Assembly: GCA_022072175.1 (NCBI GenBank)
Contig: JAJVIE010000003.1
Span: forward strand, 962,001-1,026,000
Source of the DNA: Candidatus Omnitrophota bacterium
Lineage (GTDB): Bacteria; Omnitrophota; Gorgyraeia; 2-02-FULL-51-18
Direction: 5' to 3'
Length of the DNA: 64,000 nt
Part shown: in pieces, positions 33,217 through 43,184 of the stretch
Layout: the number at the start of each line of letters is the position of its first letter
Position numbering within the stretch: the stretch's first letter is position 1
Position numbers and translations under genes: made by a program
The notes under the pieces: model-generated
Databases searched by the model: none
The model's input: only the letters and a program-made list of their open reading frames with translations
What the model was told of the DNA's origin: nothing

Positions 33217-34145
33217 GCCCGGACCTCTCCGGCCGAGCGGCGCTCGCGCAGGGCCCGCTTGAGGGCCTCGAAGGAATCCTTGGCGTGGTAGGAACTGCGC
33301 ACGAAGGGCGAGCTCTCGACCCACTCGAAACCCATCTCCAACGCGCGCGTCTTGTACTCACCGAACTTCGCGGGCGTCACGTACTCGGAAACCTCAAGGC
33401 CGGTACTGCTCGAACGCAGGTATTGTCCGAGGGTGAGCATCTCGCAGCCGGCCCGACGCAGGTCGCTCAGTACCGTCAGGACCTCCTCCTCCCGCTCTCC
33501 CAGACCCAGCATCAGACCGCTCTTGGTCAGCGTGCCCGGCGAGCGGCGGCGGACCTCGGAGAAGATGCTGAGGCTCTTGTCGTAGTGCGCCTGCGGACGT
33601 ACGCGCCTGTACAGGGAAGGCACGGTCTCGATGTTGTGGTTGAAGACGTCCGGCCGTTCGGCGACGATACGCGCTACGGCCTCCGGTTGTGTGCGCTTGA
33701 AATCCGGTGTCAGCACTTCGATGACGAGCTCCTCGGAGACCGCGCGGACGGCGCGGACCACGGAGGCGAAGTGCTCCGCGCCCTCGTCGGCCAGGTCGTC
33801 CCGGTTGACCGAGGTGATCACCACATGGGCCAACCCGAGCCGCCGGGCCGCCGAGGCGACGCGCTGACCCTCATCGGCCTCCAGAGCTCCGGGGCGGCCG
33901 ATGCTCACCGAGCAAAAGGAACAACTGCGCGTGCAGATGTCGCCCATGATGAGGAAGGTCGCCGTGCGCTGGGAGTAGCACTCGTCGCGGTTGGGGCATC
34001 GGCCGCTCTCGCAGATGGTATGGAGGCCGAGCTCCTTCATCAGCGCGTCGGTCCGCGCCGCTTCCGTGCCGGGAGCCAGGCTCTTGCGGAGCCAGTCGGG
34101 CAGACGCCGCTCGTCCGCCCGTACGGCTTCGAGCGGACGGGGCAT
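33213..34145 (-). CDS. lipA: lipoyl synthase
   Basis: A 310-residue radical-SAM enzyme that inserts two sulfurs into octanoyl groups on lipoyl domains. Both iron-sulfur clusters are visible: the auxiliary cluster CESGRCPNRDEC (about residues 45-56) and the radical-SAM CTRSCSFCSV (about 71-80). The C-terminal Ser ligand is in the RSSYHAKDSF region. VFNHNIETVPSLYRRVRP and MLTLGQYLRSS are family motifs. lipB is not in the window. It shares one base with the isocitrate dehydrogenase stop (TAATG). Confidence 0.97.
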   Translation of the reverse strand: MPRPLEAVRADERRLPDWLRKSLAPGTEAARTDALMKELGLHTICESGRCPNRDECYSQRTATFLIMGDICTRSCSFCSVSIGRPGALEADEGQRVASAARRLGLAHVVITSVNRDDLADEGAEHFASVVRAVRAVSEELVIEVLTPDFKRTQPEAVARIVAERPDVFNHNIETVPSLYRRVRPQAHYDKSLSIFSEVRRRSPGTLTKSGLMLGLGEREEEVLTVLSDLRRAGCEMLTLGQYLRSSSTGLEVSEYVTPAKFGEYKTRALEMGFEWVESSPFVRSSYHAKDSFEALKRALRERRSAGEVRA

Positions 34146-35230
34146 TATTTGAGCGCCGCGATGATGGCGTCGGCCATCTGGCTGGTGCCGACGGCGGTGG
34201 GGTCGTTGCGATCCGCCTTGAGGTCATAGGTCACGTATTTGCCCTCACGGATGATCTTGGCCACTGCGTTCTCGAGGCGCTGGGAGGCCTGCTTCTCGCC
34301 GATGTGGTCGAGCATGAGCACGGCCGAGAGGATCATCGCGGTGGGATTGGCCTTGTTGAGACCCTTGTACTTGGGAGCGCTGCCGTGCGTCGCCTCGAAC
34401 AGCGCGGTGTCGCCGCCGATGTTGGCGCCCGGAGCGATGCCCAGACCGCCGATCAGGCCCGCGCACAGGTCGGAGATGATATCGCCGTAGAGGTTGGGTA
34501 GCACCAGCACATCGTAGTCCTGCGGTCGCTGGACCAACTGCATGCACATGTTGTCGACGATACGGTCCTCGAACGCCACCCGGCCCTCGTACTGCTTGGC
34601 GACCTCGCGCCCGACCTTCAGGAACAGTCCGTCGGTGCACTTCATGATGTTGGCCTTGTGCACGGCCGTGACCTTCTTGCGGCCGTACTTGAGCGCGGTC
34701 TCGAACGCGAACTTGATGATGCGCTCCGACCCTTTGACCGAGATCGGCTTGATGCTGATGGCCGGGTCCGGATGCATCTTGGCCTTCGGGTTGAGCTCAA
34801 CGATCTTCTGGACCAACTGCTTGGCCTCGGAGGTGCCGGCGTCGAACTCGATACCCGCGTACAGGTCCTCGGTGTTCTCACGCACGATGATCAGATCGAT
34901 CTTGGGGTGCATGCTCTTGATCCCGCCATAGAGCTTGCATGGACGCAGGCAGGCGTAGAGGTCGAGCTCCTTGCGGAGCGCCACATTGACGGAGCGGAAT
35001 CCCGAGCCGACCGGTGTGGTCACCGGACCTTTGATGGCGACCTTGTTGCGGCGCACGGACTCGAGCACGTTGTCCGGCAGCGGCGTACCCGCCTTCTCCA
35101 TGATGTCGGTCCCGGCGTGCACGACCTCCCAGTCGATCTTCACTCCGGTGGCGTCGACACAGCGCTGGGTGGCCAGCGCGACCTCAGGACCGATACCGTC
35201 CCCGGGGATCAGCGTGATCTTCCTGCTCAT
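34145..35230 (-). CDS. isocitrate dehydrogenase, NAD-type (isopropylmalate dehydrogenase family)
   Basis: A 361-residue beta-decarboxylating dehydrogenase. IPGDGIGPEV is at the N-terminus. The isocitrate-contacting loop reads GSGFRSVNVALRKELDLYAC, with the phosphorylatable-type Ser and Asn of isocitrate dehydrogenases rather than the LeuB Leu. RENTEDLYAGIE, the catalytic Lys in VHKANIMK and metal-binding Asp in LPNLYGDIISDL are present. HGSAPKYKGLNKANP fits NAD rather than NADP use. It resembles mitochondrial IDH3-type enzymes. It overlaps the aminotransferase stop by four bases. Homoisocitrate or isopropylmalate use is less likely. Confidence 0.88.
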   Translation of the reverse strand: MSRKITLIPGDGIGPEVALATQRCVDATGVKIDWEVVHAGTDIMEKAGTPLPDNVLESVRRNKVAIKGPVTTPVGSGFRSVNVALRKELDLYACLRPCKLYGGIKSMHPKIDLIIVRENTEDLYAGIEFDAGTSEAKQLVQKIVELNPKAKMHPDPAISIKPISVKGSERIIKFAFETALKYGRKKVTAVHKANIMKCTDGLFLKVGREVAKQYEGRVAFEDRIVDNMCMQLVQRPQDYDVLVLPNLYGDIISDLCAGLIGGLGIAPGANIGGDTALFEATHGSAPKYKGLNKANPTAMILSAVLMLDHIGEKQASQRLENAVAKIIREGKYVTYDLKADRNDPTAVGTSQMADAIIAALK

Positions 35231-36435
35231 GAGCTCCTCTTTCTGCTCCAGTCGATGACGCGCTGGATGCCCTCTTGGATGTCCTTCTCACCTGTGGCGA
35301 AACTGAAACGGATATGTTTGTCCGAGCCGAAGCTCTTGCCCGGGATGGCCGCGACGTTGACCTCCTCGAGCAGGCGGTCGCACAACTGCTCGGACCCGAG
35401 CCCCGTGCCGGAGATGTCACAGAACACGTAGAAAGCCCCCTGGGGCGCGAAAGGCTCGAAACCCTTGGCCTGCGCCACCAGATCGTACATGAGCTTGCTC
35501 CGGCGCTCGAAGGTCGAGCGGACCTCCTCGCGGTAGTTCTTGGGCAACGCCAGCGCCGCGACGGCCATCTTCTGGCTGATCGACACCGGGTTGGATGTGG
35601 AGTGGTCCTGCAGGATCCCGATCTTCTTGACGACCTCGGCGTTGCCACCGAGATAGCCGATGCGCAGACCGGTCATCGAGTAGCTCTTGGAGGTGCCGTT
35701 GACGACGAACGTCCTCTTGAAGATCTCTTCGTTGAAGGACGCGATGGACACGTGCTTGCGCCCGCCGTAGACGTAGTACTCGTAGATCTCATCGCTGATG
35801 CAGATCAGGTTCTTCTCCACGACGATGTCGGCGATGGCCCTGAGGTCCTTCTCCTCGAGGATGCCTCCGGTGGGGTTCGAGGGGCTGTTCACGACCACGA
35901 TGCGGGTGCGTGGCGTGATCGCCTTGCGCAGCCTGTCGGCCGTGAGCCTGAAACCCTCCCGCTGGGTCGTCTCGACGACGACGGGCGTACCCCCGGCCAG
36001 ATAGACCATGTCGGGGTAGCTGACCCAGTACGGCGCAGGCAACACCACCTCATCACCGGGTTCACAGAGCACCTGGAAGAGGTTGTAGAGGGAGTGTTTG
36101 GCCCCGCAGGAGATGACCACGTTCTCGACGGAGTACTTGAGCCCCTGGTCCTCCGCGAACTTGCGGCAGACGGCCTCACGAAGCTCCGGGATACCCGAGG
36201 TCGGCGTGTATTTGGTGTAGCCCTGCTGGAGGCACTTCACCGCCTCGGCCTTGACCGCCTCGGGCGTATCGAAATCCGGCTCGCCGGCGCCGAAACTGAT
36301 CACCGGCAGGCCCTTGGCCTTCATTTCTTTGGCCTTGGAGGTCAGCTTGAGCGTCGCGGAGGGCGAGGCCTTGGCCATTCGGGAGGCGATACGGGGTTGA
36401 AAAGGGGTGCTCGAGGTCATGGTTCCCGTCGTCAT
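35227..36435 (-). CDS. pyridoxal-phosphate aminotransferase, class I (aspartate-type)
   Basis: A 402-residue aminotransferase close to the thermophile/Bacillus AspC group. VISFGAGEPDFDTPEAVK, YTKYTPTSGIPELREA, SPSNPTGGIL, DEIYEYYVYGG, the PLP lysine in NGTSKSYSMTGLRIGY and IRFSFATGE with the substrate-carboxylate Arg are all present. Aspartate with 2-oxoglutarate is the likely pair; glutamate/prephenate activity is known in relatives. The ATG at 36435 has AAAGGA upstream, and an ATG five codons later is possible. It is the first gene of the operon down to the nucleosidase. Confidence 0.93.
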   Translation of the reverse strand: MTTGTMTSSTPFQPRIASRMAKASPSATLKLTSKAKEMKAKGLPVISFGAGEPDFDTPEAVKAEAVKCLQQGYTKYTPTSGIPELREAVCRKFAEDQGLKYSVENVVISCGAKHSLYNLFQVLCEPGDEVVLPAPYWVSYPDMVYLAGGTPVVVETTQREGFRLTADRLRKAITPRTRIVVVNSPSNPTGGILEEKDLRAIADIVVEKNLICISDEIYEYYVYGGRKHVSIASFNEEIFKRTFVVNGTSKSYSMTGLRIGYLGGNAEVVKKIGILQDHSTSNPVSISQKMAVAALALPKNYREEVRSTFERRSKLMYDLVAQAKGFEPFAPQGAFYVFCDISGTGLGSEQLCDRLLEEVNVAAIPGKSFGSDKHIRFSFATGEKDIQEGIQRVIDWSRKRSS

Positions 36436-36468
36436 CGTGTGGTGTCCTTTCGACGCAAAACGGTGGTC

Positions 36469-36497
36469 AGTATATCAAAAAAATCGCCTCTTTTCGA
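36469..36497 (-). promoter_or_regulatory. candidate promoter of the aminotransferase operon, overlapping the rplQ terminator
   Basis: Minus strand: TCGAAA (four of six), 17 bp including the terminator T-run, TATACT (five of six). The expected start is near 36462, about 27 bases before the ATG. The -35 box lies in the loop and descending stem of the terminator hairpin. Confidence 0.45.
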
Positions 36498-36511
36498 GAA
36501 AAGAGGCGATT
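36482..36511 (-). terminator. intrinsic terminator at the end of the ribosomal protein block
   Basis: A perfect 13-bp stem AATCGCCTCTTTT / AAAAGAGGCGATT with a 4-base loop, followed on the minus strand by an unbroken T-run. It lies 27 bp after the rplQ stop. Confidence 0.88.
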
Positions 36512-36537
36512 CTGGACCCGCGTTGGACAGGCTCGGT

Positions 36538-37107
36538 CTAGTTGCCGCCGCCCTTGTTCTTGAAGAACTTCCCGATGTTCTTGAAGAAACCCGGATTGGC
36601 CTTGCCTGACGACTTGTCCTTGTGATCGTCGTGCTTGGGATGGTCCTTGTCGTGCGCCTTGGTCTCGGCGGACGGCTTGGCCGCACCCTCTCCGGCGGTT
36701 TCCTTGGACTTCTTCTTGGTCTTTTCCTTGGGGGCCTGCTTGACGATGATCTCCTTCTCCGTCAGCTCGAGCAGCGCCATCTCGGCGCCATCGCCCTTAC
36801 GGCGGTCCAGGTGCAGCACGCGGGTATAACCGCCCGCGCGGCTCTTGAAGCGCGGAGCGATGTCCGTGAACACCTTGGACGTCAGCGTGTGGTCCTGCAG
36901 GATCGAGAAGACCTGACGCTTGGCATGCAGCGTATTCTGCTTGCCGAGAGTGATCACGTGGTCCGCCAGACGCCGGGCTTCCTTGGCCTTGGCGACGGTG
37001 GTCTTGATCTGCTGGTACTTCAGCAGGCTCGTGACGAGGTTCTCGAGCAGCTGCTTGCGCTCGTTGTAGATGCGCCCGAGCTTGCGATTGGCGCGATTGT
37101 GTCTCAT
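36538..37107 (-). CDS. rplQ: 50S ribosomal protein L17 with long charged tail
   Basis: A 189-residue L17. The core (about 1-118) starts RHNRANRKLGRIYNERKQLL and includes LADHVITLGKQNTLHAKRQV and GGYTRVLHLDRRKGDGAEMA. The tail of about 70 residues is very rich in Lys, Asp, Glu and His (KAHDKDHPKHDDHKDKSSG) and ends FFKNIGKFFKNKGGGN, a pattern not seen in ordinary L17 (about 120-130 residues). It overlaps rpoA by four bases and is the last gene of the block. Confidence 0.95.
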   Translation of the reverse strand: MRHNRANRKLGRIYNERKQLLENLVTSLLKYQQIKTTVAKAKEARRLADHVITLGKQNTLHAKRQVFSILQDHTLTSKVFTDIAPRFKSRAGGYTRVLHLDRRKGDGAEMALLELTEKEIIVKQAPKEKTKKKSKETAGEGAAKPSAETKAHDKDHPKHDDHKDKSSGKANPGFFKNIGKFFKNKGGGN

Positions 37108-38114
37108 GACGCTTCCTTTTCCCCCGTGTAGAGCCGCAGCTTCTCGAGGTCGACCTCATGGCCGAACCCGAGGCCCATGTCCTTGAGGATATTGGAGATC
37201 TCGGTCAGGGACTTCTTGCCGAAGTTACGGTACTTCAGCATCTCCATCTCCGACTTCTTGACGAGTTCCCCGATGTACTTGATGTGAGCCTCGCGCAGGC
37301 AGTTGGCGCTGCGCACGGACAGCTCGAGCTCGGAAACGGGCTGGGCGAGCTTCTTGTACAGGTCCCGCTCCTTCTCGTCCGAAACCTCCGTCACCTGGTC
37401 CTCCTCCGGCAGTTTGCCGAAGTTGACGAACACATCCAGATGTCGCTGGAGGATGTTGGAGGCGTACAGCATCGCGTCCTTGGGGCTGATGCTGCCGTTG
37501 GTCCACACCTCGGTGATCAGGCGGTCATAGTCGGTCATCTGGCCGACGCGGGTATCCTCGACGTGGAAGTTCACCTTCTTGACCGGCGTGAAGATCGAAT
37601 CGATCGCGATGACGCCCAGGGCCTGCCCTTCCTTCTTGTTGCGGTCGGCCGGCACGTAGCCGCGTCCGCGCTGGACCTCGAGCTCCATCCTGAACGGAGC
37701 GTTCTTGGTCAGCGTGCAGATGTGAAGGTCGGGGTTGATGACCTCGACGGTGTCATCGGTGATGATGTCACGGGCGGTGATGTCCTTCTTCTCATCGACC
37801 TCGATGCGCAGCGTCTTGGGCGTGCGGGTGTGCGAGCGCAGCACCAGCTGCTTGACGTTGAGCACGATCTCGGTCAGGTCCTCCTGTACGCCCGGGATCG
37901 ATGCGAACTCGTGCGAGGCGCCTTCGATCTTGATCGAGGTCACGGCCGACCCCTCGATCGAGGAGAGGAGCACTCTGCGGAGCGAATTGCCGATCGTGGA
38001 ACCGTAACCGCGCTCGAAAGGTTCAGCGACGAACTTGCCGTACGTCGCCGTCAGCGACGCTTCATCGCACTCGAGCCTCTTGGGGATTTCGAACGACCTC
38101 AACGCGATACCCAT
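37104..38114 (-). CDS. rpoA: DNA-directed RNA polymerase subunit alpha
   Basis: A 336-residue alpha subunit. The N-terminal assembly domain shows ERGYGSTIGNSLRRVLLSSI (about 35-54) and VQRGRGYVPA. The C-terminal domain (about 250-320) has LELSVRSANCLREAHIKYIGEL, ending NILKDMGLGFG, which binds UP elements and activators. The standard position between rpsD and rplQ is kept. Confidence 0.97.
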   Translation of the reverse strand: MGIALRSFEIPKRLECDEASLTATYGKFVAEPFERGYGSTIGNSLRRVLLSSIEGSAVTSIKIEGASHEFASIPGVQEDLTEIVLNVKQLVLRSHTRTPKTLRIEVDEKKDITARDIITDDTVEVINPDLHICTLTKNAPFRMELEVQRGRGYVPADRNKKEGQALGVIAIDSIFTPVKKVNFHVEDTRVGQMTDYDRLITEVWTNGSISPKDAMLYASNILQRHLDVFVNFGKLPEEDQVTEVSDEKERDLYKKLAQPVSELELSVRSANCLREAHIKYIGELVKKSEMEMLKYRNFGKKSLTEISNILKDMGLGFGHEVDLEKLRLYTGEKEAS

Positions 38115-38144
38115 GTCTGTCTCCTTTTGACTGTCGCCGGCTTC

Positions 38145-38768
<624 letters not shown>

Positions 38769-38769
38769 A

Positions 38770-39162
38770 TCAGACTCTCCTTCTCTTCGGGGGACGGCAG
38801 CCGTTGTGCGGGACGGGCGTGACGTCGCGGATGACGCTGATGTTGAGACCCGCCGCCTGGATGGCGCGGATAGCGGACTCGCGGCCGGAGCCGGGACCCT
38901 TCACGTAGACCTCGACGGTCTTCATGCCGTGCTCGATGGCCTTCTTGGCGGCCTGCTCGGCGGTGACCTGCGCGGCGAACGGCGTGGACTTCTTGGAGCC
39001 CGAGAAACCGGCCGTGCCACAGCTGGCCCAGGAGACCGCGTTGCCACCCCGGTCGGTGATCGTCACGATGGTGTTGTTGAAGGAGGCCAGGATGTGCGCC
39101 ACCCCTTCGGTGACGCTCCGGACGATCTTCTTCCTCGATTTGAACTTTTTGTTCTTTGCCAC
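38770..39162 (-). CDS. rpsK: 30S ribosomal protein S11
   Basis: A 130-residue S11. After a basic N-terminus ([13 protein letters not shown]) come [20 protein letters not shown], the platform-binding [25 protein letters not shown] and the C-terminal [17 protein letters not shown]. Length and order are standard. 46 bp separates it from rpsM. Confidence 0.97.
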   Translation of the reverse strand: MAKNKKFKSRKKIVRSVTEGVAHILASFNNTIVTITDRGGNAVSWASCGTAGFSGSKKSTPFAAQVTAEQAAKKAIEHGMKTVEVYVKGPGSGRESAIRAIQAAGLNISVIRDVTPVPHNGCRPPKRRRV

Positions 39163-39208
39163 TTACAGCTCCTCTTGTCTGATACCGCCGTCTACGGGAA
39201 ACGAAGCC

Positions 39209-39589
39209 TTATTTCGCTTCCTTCTTCTTGGCGGCGCCGATCGTCTTCTTGGGTCCCTTGCGAGTGCGGGCGTTGGTGCGGGTCCTCTGACCGCGCACGG
39301 GAAGCCCGCGCTTGTGGCGCGTGCCACGATAGGACCCCGTGTCCATAAGGCGCTTGATGTTCATGGAGATCTCGCGGCGGAGGTTACCCTCGACGCGGTA
39401 CTCCTTCTGGATGATGGTGGCCAGGCGCTGCACCTCGTCGTCGCTGAGGTCCTTGGCGCGCACGTCAGGGTTGATCGAAGCCTGATCGAGGATCTTCTTG
39501 GCCGTCGACTGCCCGATGCCGTAGATGTATCCGAGCGAAACGTAGATCTTCTTTTCCTTGGGGATGTCGATACCGACGATTCTGGGCAT
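39209..39589 (-). CDS. rpsM: 30S ribosomal protein S13
   Basis: A 126-residue S13 starting [26 protein letters not shown], with the conserved [19 protein letters not shown] and [13 protein letters not shown] at the C-terminal end that contacts tRNA in the ribosome head. It lies three bases after rpmJ. Confidence 0.97.
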   Translation of the reverse strand: MPRIVGIDIPKEKKIYVSLGYIYGIGQSTAKKILDQASINPDVRAKDLSDDEVQRLATIIQKEYRVEGNLRREISMNIKRLMDTGSYRGTRHKRGLPVRGQRTRTNARTRKGPKKTIGAAKKKEAK

Positions 39590-39592
39590 GTC

Positions 39593-39706
39593 TTATCCTT
39601 GTCTCTGCTTGTGTTTCGGGTTGGTACAGATCACCCGGACCACGCGCTTGCGGCGGACGACCTTGCAGTTCTCACAGATCCTTTTAACGCTGGCACGAAC
39701 TTTCAC
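39593..39706 (-). CDS. rpmJ: 50S ribosomal protein L36 (zinc-binding type)
   Basis: A 37-residue protein with a GTG start preceded by AGAGGTG. It reads [20 protein letters not shown] and then [16 protein letters not shown]. The zinc ligands C-x2-C, C and H are all present, so this is the C+ form. It sits in its usual place between infA and rpsM and is easily missed because of its size. Confidence 0.95.
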   Translation of the reverse strand: MKVRASVKRICENCKVVRRKRVVRVICTNPKHKQRQG

Positions 39707-39719
39707 GTTTCACCTCTGT

Positions 39720-39938
39720 TCACTTGACCCGGAAGATGATCCTTCCGCGCGTCAGGTCGTACGGCGACAACTCCAACATCACCTTGTCGCCGGGCAGGAT
39801 ACGGATGAAGTTCATCCTCATCTTACCCGAAACATGGGCCAGGACGCGGTGGTTGTTGGCCAGCTCCACGCGGAACATCGCGTTGGGCAGCGCCTCGACC
39901 ACCGTACCTTCGACCTGGACCGCTTCTTCCTTGGGCAT
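39720..39938 (-). CDS. infA: translation initiation factor IF-1
   Basis: A 72-residue OB-fold protein that occupies the ribosomal A site during initiation. It reads [19 protein letters not shown], then [19 protein letters not shown] and [15 protein letters not shown]. The ATG at 39938 gives the standard length; upstream frame is a shadow of the map end. map lies ten bases before it and rpmJ 13 after. Confidence 0.97.
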   Translation of the reverse strand: MPKEEAVQVEGTVVEALPNAMFRVELANNHRVLAHVSGKMRMNFIRILPGDKVMLELSPYDLTRGRIIFRVK

Positions 39939-39948
39939 CCTGTCCCTT

Positions 39949-40689
39949 CTATTCCGTAACGATCTCGGGCTTGTTCTTGCCCACGAAGATCGTCTGCTCA
40001 AAATGTGCGGACCGCTTCCGGTCCTTCGTTACGACCGTCCAACCGTCGGACAGCACCTCGACCTCATGGGTGCCCGCGTTGATCATCGGCTCGATCGCCA
40101 ACGCCATACCGACCACCAGCCGCGGGCCTTGGTTGGGCTTGCCGTAGTTCGGCACTTGGGGCTCTTCGTGAAGATTGCGCCCGATACCGTGACCCACGAA
40201 CTGCCTCACCACTCCATAACCGGCCGCTTCGGCATGGCTCTGTACGGCCCAGGAGATGTCCGTCAGGCGGTTGCCCTCGACGGCCTGCTCGATGCCTTTG
40301 TACAGCGCCTCGCGCGTCACGCGGATGAGCCGCCGGCTCTCCTCGTCGACCTCGCCGATCGAGAAGGTCCGCGCGGCGTCGGAGTAGTACCCGTCCAGGA
40401 CGACCCCGACATCCACACCGACGATATCGCCGCTCTTCAGGGCCTTCGGCCCCGGGATGCCGTGTACGACCTCCTCGTTGACCGAAACGCAGATCGACGC
40501 GGGAAAACCGTGGTATCCCTTGAATGCCGGTTCCGCTCCGTTGGAGCGGATGAAATCCTCGGCGATCTTGTCGAGCGCGCGCGTCGTGATGCCCGGCCGC
40601 GCCTCTTTCTCCATCAGCTTGAGCAACCGTCCGACGATCTTGCCGGCTCGGCGCATCGTTTCGAGCTCGCGGGGCGTTTTAAGCTCCAC
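39949..40689 (-). CDS. map: methionine aminopeptidase, type I
   Basis: A 246-residue enzyme that removes the initiator Met after deformylation. The five metal ligands are visible: Asp residues in [16 protein letters not shown], His in [10 protein letters not shown], and Glu residues in AIEPMINAG and SAHFEQTI. There is no N-terminal zinc finger or SH3 segment, hence type Ia. It lies one base after adk. Its partner peptide deformylase is elsewhere in the window (5028-5576). Confidence 0.97.
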   Translation of the reverse strand: MELKTPRELETMRRAGKIVGRLLKLMEKEARPGITTRALDKIAEDFIRSNGAEPAFKGYHGFPASICVSVNEEVVHGIPGPKALKSGDIVGVDVGVVLDGYYSDAARTFSIGEVDEESRRLIRVTREALYKGIEQAVEGNRLTDISWAVQSHAEAAGYGVVRQFVGHGIGRNLHEEPQVPNYGKPNQGPRLVVGMALAIEPMINAGTHEVEVLSDGWTVVTKDRKRSAHFEQTIFVGKNKPEIVTE

Positions 40690-40690
40690 G

Positions 40691-41368
40691 TCAGCTCGTG
40701 CTGGTGAGGACGACGTCGAACCCTCTCTTCTTAAAGAGCTCCATCAGGACCTTGTTCAGGTCCGCGACTTCCAGGTCCCCGGACACTTCGGCCAGGAGAC
40801 CCGTCCTGCAATAATGATCGATCAAAGGGGCCGTCTGCTTTTCATACACCTCCATCCGGTGCGCGATGGTCTCTTCGCGGTCGTCCGGACGCTGCACGAG
40901 CGTGCTTCCGCACACGTCGCAGATGCCCGTCTTCTTGGGCGGAAAATTCGTCACATGGTAGTTCTTACCGCACTGACCGCAGATCCTGCGGCCGGACAGC
41001 CTGCGCGTGATCACCTGGATGCTGGTCTTGAAGTACAGCACCACATCCAACGGCATCCCCATCGCCTGCAGGGTGGAGCCGAGGCTCTCGGCCTGCTCGG
41101 GCGTGCGCGGGAAACCGTCGAGAATGAAACCTTTGGCCGCATCAGGGCGCTCGAGGCGCTCCTTGACCAGCGCGATGACGAGCTGATCCGGCACCAGGGA
41201 ACCCTGGTCCATGTATTCCTTGGCCTTGAGCCCGAGCGCAGTGCCCTTCTTGATGGACTCGCGCAACATATCGCCCGTGGAAACGTGGATGAGGCCCAGG
41301 TCCTTCATCAGAACGCCGGCCTGTGTCCCCTTACCCGCTCCCGGAGGCCCGATCAGCACCAAACGCAT
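40691..41368 (-). CDS. adk: adenylate kinase
   Basis: A 225-residue long-form kinase converting ATP + AMP to 2 ADP. The P-loop is GPPGAGKGTQ (residues 7-16), DGFPRTPEQAE is the AMP-site motif, and the lid carries two Cys-x2-Cys pairs (RICGQCGKNYH and GICDVCGSTLV), the zinc-binding type. One base is shared with the secY stop. Standard spc-operon position. Confidence 0.97.
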   Translation of the reverse strand: MRLVLIGPPGAGKGTQAGVLMKDLGLIHVSTGDMLRESIKKGTALGLKAKEYMDQGSLVPDQLVIALVKERLERPDAAKGFILDGFPRTPEQAESLGSTLQAMGMPLDVVLYFKTSIQVITRRLSGRRICGQCGKNYHVTNFPPKKTGICDVCGSTLVQRPDDREETIAHRMEVYEKQTAPLIDHYCRTGLLAEVSGDLEVADLNKVLMELFKKRGFDVVLTSTS

Positions 41369-42720
41369 CAGCGTCTCCCCTTGATACGGCCGTGCTTCAT
41401 GAATCCCTCGTAGTGACGCATGACCAACTGCGACTCGATCTGCTTGATCGTGTCGAGGCTGACGCCGACGACGATCAAGAGAGCCGTACCGCCGAAGAAA
41501 TCCGCGATCTGCAGCGGGATGCCGAGCAGTTTGCCCACCACGTCCGGCGCGATGGCGATCAGCGCCAGGAAGATCGATCCCGGCAGCGTGATGCGGTTGA
41601 TGATCCAGTCGAAGTACTCGGCCGTAGCATTACCCGGGCGCACGCCGGGGATAAAACCACCGTACTTCTTCATGTTCTCGGCCACGTCGACGGGATTGAA
41701 CGCGATCGCGGTGTAGAAATACGCGAAGAAGACGATGAGGAACACCGTCATCGCCAGGTACATCGGAGTGCCCTGCGCGAGCGCCGCTGACACCTGCTGG
41801 ATAAATGTGTTGGGAACGAACACACCGATGGTCGCCGGGAAGAGGATGATGGACTGAGCGAAGATGATCGGCATGACGCCGCCGTTGTTGACCTTGAAGG
41901 GGATGTGCGTCGACTGGCCACCGAAGACCTTGCGTCCGATGACGCGCTTGGCGTACTGGACCGGGATCTTGCGCTCGCCTTGGGTGAGCAGTACCACCGC
42001 CACGATCGCGCCGACCATGATCGCCAACATGAGGATGACCTTGAGCGGATCCATCGCGGGGCCGCTCTGACCGCCGCCCGAGCTGGTCATGAGCGCGCCG
42101 ATCTGGAAGGCGGCCGTGGGCACGCGGGACAGGATACCGGCGGAGATGAGCAGGGACATGCCGTTGCCGATCCCCTTCTCCTGGATCTGTTCGCCGAGCC
42201 ACATGATGAACGTCGAGCCGGTCGTGAGCGTCAGTACCGTCAGCAGGCGGAACGGCCAGCCCGGGAACTGCACGATCTCCAGCCCCCCGAAGTGCGCGGG
42301 GTTCTCGAGCCACAGAGCGATGAAGAACGACTGGATCACCGACAGCACGATCGTCCCGTAGCGCGTGTACTGATTGATGACCTTGCGACCGCTCTCGCCC
42401 TCCTTGGCCAGCTTCTCCAGGCGCGGGATCACGACGGTCAGGAGCTGCATGATGATGGAGCTCGAGATGTACGGCATGATGCCGAGCGCGAAGATCGTCA
42501 GGCGGTGGATGGCGCCGCCCGAGAAGAGGTTCATCACCCCGAAGAGCGTGCCCCCCTGCGTGCGGGACAGGTTGTCAAAGAACACCGCCAGCTTGCCGCC
42601 GTCGATACCGGGGGTCGGGATGAACGTCCCGAACCGGTAGACCGCGATGATGGCGAACGTGAAAAGGATCTTCTTCTTGAGATCCGGTATCTTGAATGAA
42701 TCGACGAAGGCTCGGAGCAT
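41368..42720 (-). CDS. secY: preprotein translocase subunit SecY
   Basis: A 450-residue channel protein with ten predicted helices. It starts LRAFVDSFKIPDLKKKILFT. The plug region FSGGAIHRLTIFALGIMPYISSSI and cytoplasmic loops for SecA and ribosome contact (VLLTQGERKIPVQYAKRVIG, PGVRPGNATAEYFDWI) are conserved. Its ATG touches the rplO stop. SecG is encoded separately at 21024-21512; SecE is not in the window. Confidence 0.97.
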   Translation of the reverse strand: MLRAFVDSFKIPDLKKKILFTFAIIAVYRFGTFIPTPGIDGGKLAVFFDNLSRTQGGTLFGVMNLFSGGAIHRLTIFALGIMPYISSSIIMQLLTVVIPRLEKLAKEGESGRKVINQYTRYGTIVLSVIQSFFIALWLENPAHFGGLEIVQFPGWPFRLLTVLTLTTGSTFIMWLGEQIQEKGIGNGMSLLISAGILSRVPTAAFQIGALMTSSGGGQSGPAMDPLKVILMLAIMVGAIVAVVLLTQGERKIPVQYAKRVIGRKVFGGQSTHIPFKVNNGGVMPIIFAQSIILFPATIGVFVPNTFIQQVSAALAQGTPMYLAMTVFLIVFFAYFYTAIAFNPVDVAENMKKYGGFIPGVRPGNATAEYFDWIINRITLPGSIFLALIAIAPDVVGKLLGIPLQIADFFGGTALLIVVGVSLDTIKQIESQLVMRHYEGFMKHGRIKGRR

Positions 42721-43184
42721 CAGCTACGGGACGATGCGACCACGGCTTTGAGCGTCTCCGTCTTTCCGCCCGCCTTCTTGATCTTCTCGAGAGCGGATTT
42801 GGAGAACGCGTGCGCCTTGACCGTCAAGGGACGATCGAGAGCGCCGTTGCCGAGCACCTTGACCTTGAAATCCTTCTTGTTGATGAGACCCGACTCGCGC
42901 AGCGTTTCGGGACTGACCGTCGCGCCGGAGGCGAAACGGTTGAGCCGTTCCAGCGACACGATCTCGAACTTGGGCTTGGGCGTGAAAGTAAAACCGCGCT
43001 TGGGCACGCGTCGGATCAAGGGCATCTGTCCACCCTCGAACCCGGGACGAGTACCGCCGGAGGCACGGGCGTTGGCGCCCTTGTGACCGCGACCCGACGT
43101 CTTGCCGTGACCGCTGCCGCGGCCGCGGCCGACGACCTTGCGTCTCTTGCGCGAACCCCTGGGGCGGCGGAGATTATCGAGCAT
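42720..43184 (-). CDS. rplO: 50S ribosomal protein L15
   Basis: A 154-residue L15. It starts [21 protein letters not shown], with the Gly-rich [20 protein letters not shown] loop and the C-terminal domain [21 protein letters not shown]. It overlaps rpsE by 11 bases, which leaves no space for the rpmD (L30) gene that normally lies between them. Confidence 0.97.
   Translation of the reverse strand: MLDNLRRPRGSRKRRKVVGRGRGSGHGKTSGRGHKGANARASGGTRPGFEGGQMPLIRRVPKRGFTFTPKPKFEIVSLERLNRFASGATVSPETLRESGLINKKDFKVKVLGNGALDRPLTVKAHAFSKSALEKIKKAGGKTETLKAVVASSRS

Noticed and set aside
31691-33361. A single 556-residue fusion ending in a GT2 glycosyltransferase
   Set aside because: The first half is an out-of-frame reading of the acyltransferase and lipA genes; the real GT2 start at 32377 has GGGAGG upstream.
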